Assembly: GCA_002394395.1 (NCBI GenBank)
Contig: DGTR01000015.1
Location: 53,044-117,043 of the forward strand
Direction: 5' to 3'
DNA: 64,000 bases
Source: Bacteroidales bacterium UBA4331
Lineage (GTDB): Bacteria > Bacteroidota > Bacteroidia > Bacteroidales > Paludibacteraceae
A program made the translations under genes and the position numbers. Below are positions 57,823-64,000 of this stretch, piece after piece; the stretch's first letter is position 1, and every line of letters begins with the position of its first letter. The notes beneath the pieces are model-generated. The model made no database searches. It worked only from the letters and a program-made list of their open reading frames with translations, and was not told the DNA's origin.

Positions 57823-58608
57823 ATGATTTTTTTGAAGACTGACGAAGAAGTAGAACTCATGCGGGCAAGCAACATCCTGCTTGGTAAGACTTATGCCGAG
57901 GTGGCTAAGGCTATCAAGCCGGGTGTTACTACCGCCCAATTGGATAAGATAGCGTACGAGTTCATCATGGATCATGGTGGCCGTCCCGCATGCCTTGGAT
58001 ACGAGGATTATCCCGCAACCCTCTGTACGTCGGTTAACGAACAGGTGGTTCACGGCATCCCCTCCGACAAGGTGGTGCTCAAGGAAGGCGACGTCATCTC
58101 TGTGGATTCGTCTATCGAGCTCAACGGATGGCATTCCGACTCCGCTTATACCTTCCCGGTGGGGGAGGTGAGCCCGGAGGTGATGCAACTGCTGCGTACG
58201 ACCAAGGAGGCGCTCTATCTCGGTATCGACCAGGCCATCACCGGCCGTCGTCTCGGAGATATCAGTGCAGCCATCCAGACCCACTGCGAGAAAGCCGGAT
58301 ACGGCGTTGTTCGCGAGTTCGTGGGTCATGGTATAGGTCGGGAGATGCACGAAGATCCCGAGGTGTGCAACTACGGAAGACGAGGCAACGGTATCGTCCT
58401 CAAGTCCGGAATGACCCTCGCTATCGAGCCGATGATTACGCTCGGAAGACGTAATGTCCTCATTGAGGATGACGGCTGGACCGCCAGGACTATCGACCGC
58501 AAGCCCGCTGCGCACTACGAACTATCCGTTTGTGTGCGGAACGGCAAAGCAGATATCCTCTCCACCTTTGAGTTTATCCAAGAAGTATTGGGTGACCGAT
58601 TCATCTAA
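57823..58608 (+). CDS. map: Methionine aminopeptidase, type I
   Basis: 261 residues. The metal ligands of the pita-bread fold are present: Asp in ISVDSSI, Asp in WHSDSAY, His in VGHGIGREMHEDP, Glu in LAIEPM, Glu in AHYELSV; also the substrate His in EQVVHGIP. Removes N-terminal Met. The place between secY and infA is usual. Confidence 0.97.
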   Translation: MIFLKTDEEVELMRASNILLGKTYAEVAKAIKPGVTTAQLDKIAYEFIMDHGGRPACLGYEDYPATLCTSVNEQVVHGIPSDKVVLKEGDVISVDSSIELNGWHSDSAYTFPVGEVSPEVMQLLRTTKEALYLGIDQAITGRRLGDISAAIQTHCEKAGYGVVREFVGHGIGREMHEDPEVCNYGRRGNGIVLKSGMTLAIEPMITLGRRNVLIEDDGWTARTIDRKPAAHYELSVCVRNGKADILSTFEFIQEVLGDRFI

Positions 58609-58635
58609 GAAAAAATCATCTAAATAACAAACAGT

Positions 58636-58854
58636 ATGGCAAAACAAGACAGCATTGAGGTAGACGGCACGGTAGTAGAGGCATTGTCCAACGCTATGTT
58701 CCGTGTCCAACTCGAGAACGGGCCCCTCATCATCGCCCACATCTCCGGTAAGATGCGTATGCATTACATCAAGATCCTTGCCGGTGACCGTGTGAAAGTA
58801 GAGATGAGTCCGTACGATTTGACCAAGGGACGTATCTCGTTCCGCTACAAGTAA
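58636..58854 (+). CDS. infA: Translation initiation factor IF-1
   Basis: 72 residues, single OB fold: MAKQDSIEVDGTVVEALSN, GPLIIAHISGKMRMHYIKIL, SPYDLTKGRISFRYK. Blocks the A site during initiation. Confidence 0.98.
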   Translation: MAKQDSIEVDGTVVEALSNAMFRVQLENGPLIIAHISGKMRMHYIKILAGDRVKVEMSPYDLTKGRISFRYK

Positions 58855-58856
58855 AT

Positions 58857-58875
58857 TATTAAAACTATTAAAACT
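58857..58875. repeat. 9-bp repeat before rpmJ
   Basis: ATTAAAACT twice, 12 bp before the rpmJ start. Confidence 0.55.
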
Positions 58876-58886
58876 CTTATTCAGCA

Positions 58887-59003
58887 ATGAAAGTTAGAGC
58901 ATCAATCAAGAAGCGCAATGCAGACTGCAAGATTGTACGTCGCAAAGGCCACTTGTATGTAATCAACAAGAAGGATCCTAAAATGAAGATGCGTCAAGGA
59001 TAA
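58887..59003 (+). CDS. rpmJ: 50S ribosomal protein bL36 (zinc ligands lost)
   Basis: 38 residues: MKVRASIKKRNADCKIVRRK, then GHLYVINKKDPKMKMRQG. Of the four zinc ligands (C-x2-C-x12-C-x4-H) only the second Cys remains, so it is a C-minus form. It lies between infA and rpsM as usual. Confidence 0.95.
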   Translation: MKVRASIKKRNADCKIVRRKGHLYVINKKDPKMKMRQG

Positions 59004-59079
59004 GCGTAATCTTTAATTAGAATCAACTACTTCTTAAAATCAATTTATTTTTTAACAAAATTATCCTTAGTATTTAATT

Positions 59080-59460
59080 ATGGCTATAAGAATTGTCGGT
59101 GTAGATATACCGCAGAACAAATGTGGCGAAGTCAGCTTGACTTATATCTACGGAATAGGTCGTTCAAGCGCAAAGAAAATTCTCACAGAGGCAGGCATTG
59201 ACCCAAGCATCAAGGTAGAGAATTGGACGGATGACCAAGCAGCTAAAGTCCGTGAGATCATCGGTGCTAAATTCAAAGTAGAAGGTGATCTTCGTTCGGA
59301 AACACAATTGAACATCAAACGCTTGATGGATATCGGTTGTTACCGTGGAGTTCGTCATCGTATCGGTCTTCCCGTTCGTGGACAGAGCACCAAGAACAAC
59401 GCCCGCACGCGCAAAGGACGTAAGAAAACTGTTGCAAACAAGAAGAAAGCAACGAAGTAA
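59080..59460 (+). CDS. rpsM: 30S ribosomal protein uS13
   Basis: 126 residues: MAIRIVGVDIPQNKCGEVSL, IYGIGRSSAKKILTEAGID, RGVRHRIGLPVRGQSTKNNARTRKGRK. In the head, contacting P-site tRNA and uL5. Confidence 0.98.
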   Translation: MAIRIVGVDIPQNKCGEVSLTYIYGIGRSSAKKILTEAGIDPSIKVENWTDDQAAKVREIIGAKFKVEGDLRSETQLNIKRLMDIGCYRGVRHRIGLPVRGQSTKNNARTRKGRKKTVANKKKATK

Positions 59461-59496
59461 TTTAGTTAACAACCAGGTTGGAGGCCGCATCGTTAG

Positions 59497-59527
59497 TCTT
59501 TCGACTTTCGACTTTCGACTTTCGACT
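59497..59527. repeat. 7-bp tandem repeat before rpsK
   Basis: TTTCGAC four times in exact register, 20 bp before the rpsK ATG. Same unit as inside ssb. Confidence 0.93.
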
Positions 59528-59547
59528 AATAAAATTATCTATCAATT

Positions 59548-59937
59548 ATGGCAAAGAAAGCTATTGCAGCAAAGAAGCGCGTAGTGAAGATCGAGGGCGT
59601 TGGCCAGCTTCACGTGATGTCTTCTTTCAATAATGTTATCGTTACTGTTGCTAACGGTGACGGCCAAGTTATCAGCTGGTCTTCGGCTGGTAAGCAGGGC
59701 TTCCGTGGCAGCAAGAAAAATACTCCGTACGCAGCCCAGATGGCAGCAGCTGACTGCTGCAAGGTCGCTTACGACCTCGGTCTGCGTAAAGTGAAAGCAT
59801 ACGTTAAGGGTCCCGGACAAGGACGTGAGTCGGCTATCCGTGCCTGCGTCGCTGCAGGTATCGATGTAACGGAGATCGTAGATGTGACTCCGATGCCGCA
59901 CAACGGTTGCCGTCCTCCGAAACGTCGTCGTGTATAA
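59548..59937 (+). CDS. rpsK: 30S ribosomal protein uS11
   Basis: 129 residues: HVMSSFNNVIVTVANGDGQVISWSSAGKQGFRG, KVKAYVKGPGQGRESAIRA, DVTPMPHNGCRPPKRRRV (in parts). On the platform near the E site. Confidence 0.98.
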   Translation: MAKKAIAAKKRVVKIEGVGQLHVMSSFNNVIVTVANGDGQVISWSSAGKQGFRGSKKNTPYAAQMAAADCCKVAYDLGLRKVKAYVKGPGQGRESAIRACVAAGIDVTEIVDVTPMPHNGCRPPKRRRV

Positions 59938-59969
59938 TAATAGTTATAAACCCTTAAACGTTAAAAATT

Positions 59970-60575
59970 ATGGCAAGATATATTGGCCCAAAATCTCGCA
60001 TCGCACGCCGTTTCGGCGAGGCTATCTTCGGCGAGGATAAGGTGCTTGCAAAACGTCCGTACGCACCCGGACAACACGGCGTTAACCGTCGTAAGAAAAA
60101 CTCTGAGTACGGTACTCAGCTGGCTGAGAAGCAGAAGGCTAAATACACCTATGGTGTACTGGAGAAACAGTTCCGCCTCCTCTTCGCTAAAGCTGCACGT
60201 ACCAAAGGTATTACCGGTGAGATCCTCATCCAGCTTCTCGAGTGCCGCCTCGATAACATCGTTTATCGTCTCGGTATGGCGCCTACCCGCGCTGCTGCTC
60301 GCCAGCTCGTTTCGCACCGCCACATCACCGTGGACGGACAGGTTGTGAATATTCCTTCCTACTCCGTTAAACCCGGTCAGGTAGTGGCAGTTCGCGAGAA
60401 AGCTAAATCCCTCGAGGTGATCAATGAGTCACTCCAGGGCTTCAACCATGCTAAGTATGGCTGGCTCGAGTGGAACGAGGCTGACAAAGCCGGTAAGTTG
60501 CTCAATATCCCCGCTCGCGCTGAGATTCCGGAGAATATCAAGGAGCAATTAATCGTTGAGTTGTACTCTAAATAA
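59970..60575 (+). CDS. rpsD: 30S ribosomal protein uS4
   Basis: 201 residues: MARYIGPKSRIARRFGEAIF, S4-domain LDNIVYRLGMAPTRAAARQLVSHRHITVDG (in parts), PGQVVAVREKAK. 5'-domain assembly initiator; in E. coli it represses the alpha operon. No zinc-binding Cys cluster. Confidence 0.98.
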   Translation: MARYIGPKSRIARRFGEAIFGEDKVLAKRPYAPGQHGVNRRKKNSEYGTQLAEKQKAKYTYGVLEKQFRLLFAKAARTKGITGEILIQLLECRLDNIVYRLGMAPTRAAARQLVSHRHITVDGQVVNIPSYSVKPGQVVAVREKAKSLEVINESLQGFNHAKYGWLEWNEADKAGKLLNIPARAEIPENIKEQLIVELYSK

Positions 60576-60586
60576 TCATTAAATTC

Positions 60587-61579
60587 ATGGCAATATTAAA
60601 TTTCATCAAACCTGACAAGGTTATCATGTTGGATTCGAGTGCTACCAAAGGCGTATTTGAATTTCGCCCACTCGAGCCGGGGTACGGAATTACGATAGGC
60701 AATGCGATCCGTCGTGTGCTGCTGGGCAGCCTCGAGGGATATGCCATCTGCTCTGTCAAGATTAGTGGTATTGATCATGAATTTGCTACCATCCCCGGTG
60801 TCATCACTGACGTTACCAACTTGATCCTTAATCTCAAACAAATCCGCTTTGCTCATAAAGAGGGCATCGAGGAGGAGACCGAGACCGCTACTCTCCACGT
60901 ACGTAAGTCCAAAGCTTTCCTCGCTGGTGAGTTCAACTCCGTGCTCCAGAACTTCGAGGTCCTCAACACCGATCTCCGTCTTGCGGAGATGGACGACTCG
61001 GCGGATTTTGAGATCCAGATCACTATTAACAAAGGACGCGGATACGTGCCCGGTGACGAGAACCGCAAGAAAGACGATCCTATCGGTACCCTTGCGATCG
61101 ACTCTATCTACACGCCTATCCGTAACGTCATGATCTCGGTTGACCAGTACCGTGTCGAGCAACGTACCGACTACGAGAAACTCACCCTCGAGATCACTAC
61201 CGACGGCTCCATCACCCCGCAACAGGCGCTGACCGAGGCCGCTAAGATCCTTATCTACCACTTCATGCTCTTCTCCGACGAACGTATCGTCCTCGAGGAG
61301 GAGACCAAGAAGAACTCTTCCGCTCTCGACGAGGAGATCCTCCGTATGCGTCAGCTTCTTAACCAGAAGCTTCAGGATATGGACCTCTCCGTTCGTGCGC
61401 TTAACTGCTTGAAGCAAGCAGAGGTAGAGACCCTTGGCGAACTCGTTAAGTACCACCGTGCAGACCTCTTGAAGTTCCGTAACTTCGGTAAGAAATCGCT
61501 TACCGAACTTGACGAACTGCTCGAGCGTAATGGCCTTGCCTTCGGGATGGATATCTCACGTTACCACGTGAATGATTAA
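60587..61579 (+). CDS. rpoA: RNA polymerase subunit alpha
   Basis: 330 residues. The N-terminal dimerisation domain has PLEPGYGITIGNAIRRVLLG; the C-terminal domain has LNCLKQAEVETLGELVKY and FGKKSLTELDELLERNGL helices that bind UP elements and regulators. Order rpsD-rpoA-rplQ is the standard alpha operon. Confidence 0.98.
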   Translation: MAILNFIKPDKVIMLDSSATKGVFEFRPLEPGYGITIGNAIRRVLLGSLEGYAICSVKISGIDHEFATIPGVITDVTNLILNLKQIRFAHKEGIEEETETATLHVRKSKAFLAGEFNSVLQNFEVLNTDLRLAEMDDSADFEIQITINKGRGYVPGDENRKKDDPIGTLAIDSIYTPIRNVMISVDQYRVEQRTDYEKLTLEITTDGSITPQQALTEAAKILIYHFMLFSDERIVLEEETKKNSSALDEEILRMRQLLNQKLQDMDLSVRALNCLKQAEVETLGELVKYHRADLLKFRNFGKKSLTELDELLERNGLAFGMDISRYHVND

Positions 61580-61580
61580 T

Positions 61581-61614
61581 TCATTAAACATTCAACATTA
61601 AACATTCAACATTA
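61581..61614. repeat. 7-bp tandem repeat before rplQ
   Basis: CATTAAA / CATTCAA / CATTAAA / CATTCAA / CATTA, ending 2 bp before the rplQ ATG. Confidence 0.93.
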
Positions 61615-61616
61615 TT

Positions 61617-62099
61617 ATGAGACATAATAAAAAATTCAATCACCTTAGCCGCAAAGCTAACCACCGCGCTGCAATGCTCAGCAACATGGCTTGCTCGCTG
61701 ATTCTCCACAAGCGTATCAGCACCACTCTCGCTAAGGCCAAAGCGCTCCGTATATACGTTGAGCCGATCCTCACTCGTGCAAAAGAGGATAACATGAACA
61801 ACCGTCGTCTGGCGTTCTCCCTCCTCAAACAGAAAGAGGTCGTTACCGAACTCTTCCAGAATGTAGGCGAGAAGATCGCTAACCGTCCCGGTGGCTACAC
61901 CCGTATCCTCCGTACCGGTTTCCGTCTGGGTGACGCTGCTGAGATGTGTATCATCGAGCTCGTGGACTACAACGAGAACATGCTCAAGGAGACCAAGAAA
62001 GCAACCAAGAAAGCTACCCGCCGTGCCGGTAAGAAAGCCGTTAAGGAGGCTGTAGAAGAGGCTGCTGCTGAGGCTCCCGCAGCAGAAGCTGCTGAGTAA
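61617..62099 (+). CDS. rplQ: 50S ribosomal protein bL17
   Basis: 160 residues: MRHNKKFNHLSRKANHRAAM, HKRISTTLAKAKALRIYVEPI, RPGGYTRILRTGFRLGDAAEM. A C-terminal Lys/Ala/Glu-rich extension of about 40 residues (KKATKKATRRAGKKAVKEAV, EEAAAEAPAAEAAE) goes beyond the 116-127 of many bacteria; such tails are usual in Bacteroidota. Confidence 0.97.
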   Translation: MRHNKKFNHLSRKANHRAAMLSNMACSLILHKRISTTLAKAKALRIYVEPILTRAKEDNMNNRRLAFSLLKQKEVVTELFQNVGEKIANRPGGYTRILRTGFRLGDAAEMCIIELVDYNENMLKETKKATKKATRRAGKKAVKEAVEEAAAEAPAAEAAE

Positions 62100-62106
62100 T
62101 AAACCC

Positions 62107-62141
62107 TCGGTATTTCGAGATTTCGATATATCGATAAATCG
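62107..62141. repeat. TATCGA-type tandem repeat before aspS
   Basis: TATTTCGA / GATTTCGA / TATATCGA / TAAATCG, exact period 8, ending about 11 bp before the start. Confidence 0.88.
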
Positions 62142-62151
62142 TTAAAAAACA

Positions 62152-63528
62152 ATGTTTTTAAACGTTAATCAGCATAATGAAAACGTGACAGATCTCGCCA
62201 ACGCTAAAGTTGGCGAATCTGTTTCTGTTTCCGGCATGATCCATAATGTCCGCGTGACCAAATGGGGTGGGTTCATCGTTCTCCGCAAGAGCCGCGGCTT
62301 GTTGCAGGCAGTCGTCTCCAATGAGACCTCGAAGTTCTTCGACGAAGCCGGCAATGAGATCGCGATGAACGACCTCTGCCGCGAGATGGCGATCACCCTC
62401 ACCGGTACCGTCAACGAGGCGAAGATCAAGGACCCCGCAGCGTTCTACAACACGATAGAGATCGCAGTCTCCGAGGTTCGCGTCCTGAGCCGTCCGACGA
62501 CCGCTGAGGTGGTGGATATGAACGCCCTGAAGTTCGGCGACGAGGAGACCCTCCTGCGCTATAAGTTCGATAACCGTCAGGTAACCCTCCGTAACCCGCG
62601 CGACATGGCGATCCTCAAGGTGCAGAGCACTATCGCTCGCGCTTTCGGCGAGTTCCTGAGTGCTAACGGCTTCACGCAGATCTTCACTCCGAAGATCGTG
62701 TCTGAGGGTGCAGAAGGCGGTGCGAACGTCTTCAAGATGGATTATTTCGGCAAGCAGGTCTATCTCGCGCAGAGCCCGCAGTTCTACAAACAGATCGGCG
62801 TCGGCGTCTATGAGCGCGTCTTCGAGATAGCTCCCGCTTATCGCGCTGAGAAACATGCGACGAGCCGCCATCTCAATGAGTATATCTCCCTCGATGTGGA
62901 GATGGGCTTCATCAAAGGTCAGGAGGATGTCATGATCCTCGAGGCGGCGCTGCTGCGTCATATTATCGCGGTCGTAGAGCGCGATTGTGCGCATGAGCTC
63001 CAGCTGCTCAATGCCGTTAATCCTGTGCTCCCGGAGCAGGTACCCGCATGGAAACTGAGCGAGGTACACGAGATTCTCTTTGAGAATAATCTTTGTGAGG
63101 CTGACCACCGCGGTGAGGATGACCTCGCGCCGGAAGAGGAGCGCGCTATCTGCAAGTACGCCTTCGAGAAATACGGTTCGGACTTCGTGTTCGTGACCCA
63201 TTTCCCCTCCGAGCACCGCGCTTTCTACGCGATGGACGACCCCGAGGACCCGTCGCTGACGCTCAGCTTCGACCTCCTCATGCGCGGTCTGGAGATTACC
63301 TCCGGCGGTCAGCGTATGCATAAAGAGGCGGACTATCGAGAGAAGATGATCCGTCGTGGCATGAACCCCGATGCGTTCCATTTCTACCTTGATACCTTCA
63401 AGAACGGCATGCCTCCTCACGGCGGCTTCGCCATCGGCCTGGAGCGCATCACCGCATGCTTCCTCGGCATCGCCAACGTCAAAGAATGCTCCATGTTCCC
63501 GAGAGACATCAATCGTGTGGCACCGTAA
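62152..63528 (+). CDS. aspS: Aspartyl-tRNA synthetase, archaeal/eukaryotic type, probably non-discriminating
   Basis: 458 residues, shorter than the bacterial AspRS (about 590), with no GAD insert. N-terminal OB fold, then class II motifs: motif 2 in YRAEKHATSRHLNEY, motif 3 in PPHGGFAIGLERITACFLG, end MFPRDINRVAP. These match archaeal AspRS (RAEEHNTTRHLNE; PPHGGFGLGAERL; FPRDRRRLTP) better than AsnRS. By my hand alignment, Trp26 of the Thermococcus enzyme, which enforces tRNA-Asp specificity, is His here (SGMIHNV), and the second determinant loop has a Pro (KDPAAF). Both are traits of the non-discriminating kind that also makes Asp-tRNA-Asn for GatCAB. Automatic labelling as AsnRS is possible but less likely. 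Confidence 0.82.
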   Translation: MFLNVNQHNENVTDLANAKVGESVSVSGMIHNVRVTKWGGFIVLRKSRGLLQAVVSNETSKFFDEAGNEIAMNDLCREMAITLTGTVNEAKIKDPAAFYNTIEIAVSEVRVLSRPTTAEVVDMNALKFGDEETLLRYKFDNRQVTLRNPRDMAILKVQSTIARAFGEFLSANGFTQIFTPKIVSEGAEGGANVFKMDYFGKQVYLAQSPQFYKQIGVGVYERVFEIAPAYRAEKHATSRHLNEYISLDVEMGFIKGQEDVMILEAALLRHIIAVVERDCAHELQLLNAVNPVLPEQVPAWKLSEVHEILFENNLCEADHRGEDDLAPEEERAICKYAFEKYGSDFVFVTHFPSEHRAFYAMDDPEDPSLTLSFDLLMRGLEITSGGQRMHKEADYREKMIRRGMNPDAFHFYLDTFKNGMPPHGGFAIGLERITACFLGIANVKECSMFPRDINRVAP

Positions 63529-63530
63529 TA

Positions 63531-63567
63531 AAAAATCCTGCATACTCGCGTATGTGGGATTTTTTTA
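63531..63567 (+). terminator. Terminator after aspS
   Basis: AAAATCCTGCATAC-TCGC-GTATGTGGGATTTT stem and a T-run. Its hairpin resembles that of rpsO. Confidence 0.85.
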
Positions 63568-63783
63568 TCGGGAAACACTTTCCATCACTACCACCATGCC
63601 TCGGCTCTTCATACTCGGACTTTTCTTCCTGCCTTCGGCAAATTAGGGGGAAAAGCTCTTTTTTCTCTCTCTCTGTTCTTTGCTCTTTTCTCATTGCTCT
63701 CCGCTCTTAGGTGATGGCTCGGACATAGGCGGTTTAGTCCTTCGCTGTCCTCCCTCTGCGTGAGGACGGTTCGACCTTCGCGT

Positions 63784-63834
63784 CCGGTGTTTTTCTCTTG
63801 CATCCGCTCAATCTTGGCGGATAGAAAAACACCG
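63784..63834. repeat. Nested double hairpin
   Basis: Outer stem CGGTGTTTTTCT/AGAAAAACACCG (12 bp, perfect) encloses inner ATCCGC/GGCGGAT. The inner part with CTCTTGC resembles 23864-23890. Confidence 0.7.
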
Positions 63835-63926
63835 CCCCGCCCGCGAGGTCTCAATGCGGGTGTAGCGTTCTTCTTTTATCCGTTGTTTATACTTTTGTTG
63901 TACCCTCCGCCACGAACCACCCTTTT

Positions 63927-63967
63927 GACCGAGCGATGACCGAGCGATGACCGAGAGATGACCGAGT
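63927..63967. repeat. 11-bp tandem repeat
   Basis: GACCGAGCGAT / GACCGAGCGAT / GACCGAGAGAT / GACCGAGTG. Confidence 0.92.
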
Positions 63968-64000
63968 GAAAAGTTTTGACTAAAACTGAAAAAGGTTGAC

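Larger units (their letters stand above)
63568..64000. other. Right-edge intergenic region with nested hairpin and 11-bp repeat
   Basis: No gene recognised on either strand. It contains C/T-rich heptad-like sequence (63650-63710), a nested hairpin (63784-63834) and an 11-bp repeat (63927-63967). Confidence 0.65.

Noticed and set aside
62152..63528. Asparaginyl-tRNA synthetase (asnS)
   Set aside because: Motif 2 and motif 3 and the C-terminal FPRDINRVAP match archaeal AspRS better; kept as aspS with stated doubt.

Overview
The window looks like chromosome of a Bacteroidales (Bacteroidota) bacterium. I infer this from fourteen clear promoters of the Bacteroidota type (TTTG, 20 bp, TAnnTTTG), general scarcity of Shine-Dalgarno sites, BspA-type leucine-rich-repeat surface proteins, a TonB protein of the Bacteroidota kind, and the sequences of the ribosomal proteins. 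Species cannot be given from the sequence alone.

Layout. (1) 1-15.4 kb, minus strand: eight co-directional genes for exported proteins from one promoter at 15375-15406. They are three BspA-like LRR proteins, a FISUMP/SUMF1-like protein, a YD-repeat-like protein, a GLUG/PKD-type giant, a small membrane protein and a beta-barrel cut by the window edge. Most share a C-terminal tail that looks like a sorting signal. (2) 15.4-25 kb: housekeeping genes (recX, prmC, ribD, rpsO, hflX, a phosphohexomutase), a membrane-spanning TPR/HTH regulator and two paralogous proteins of unknown function. (3) 25-34 kb: a 1486-residue BspA protein built of about 23-residue repeats, a RhuM/DUF2442 pair flanked by duplicated hairpin sequences, another BspA protein and tcdA. 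(4) 34-42.4 kb: a tRNA-Leu/rpsU unit, recG, tonB, and a small glycan locus (flippase, two glycosyltransferase-like proteins, a FemAB/GNAT-like transferase) joined to ssb. (5) 42.6-63.5 kb: a small secreted protein with a sigma-54-like promoter, then the whole str-S10-spc-alpha cluster from rpsL to rplQ, ending in an archaeal-type aspartyl-tRNA synthetase.

The most unusual property is not one gene but the repeats. At least 25 places, mostly gene-to-gene spacers, are made of short degenerate tandem repeats with period 7 (also 8, 10, 11, 15 or 18), usually a different unit in each place. They run into coding sequence and appear to have rewritten gene ends and added residues inside PrmC, RibD, SSB, HflX and a glycosyltransferase. 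Separately, a C/G-rich palindrome with the core CCCTCCC-n-GGGAGGG sits in frame inside four genes (five copies), resembling in concept the Rickettsia palindromic elements. Other points to follow are an extended promoter motif, the tRNA-Leu/rpsU junction with a perfect Shine-Dalgarno, hairpin arrays around 24-25 kb, and the AspRS residues that suggest tRNA-Asn mischarging.
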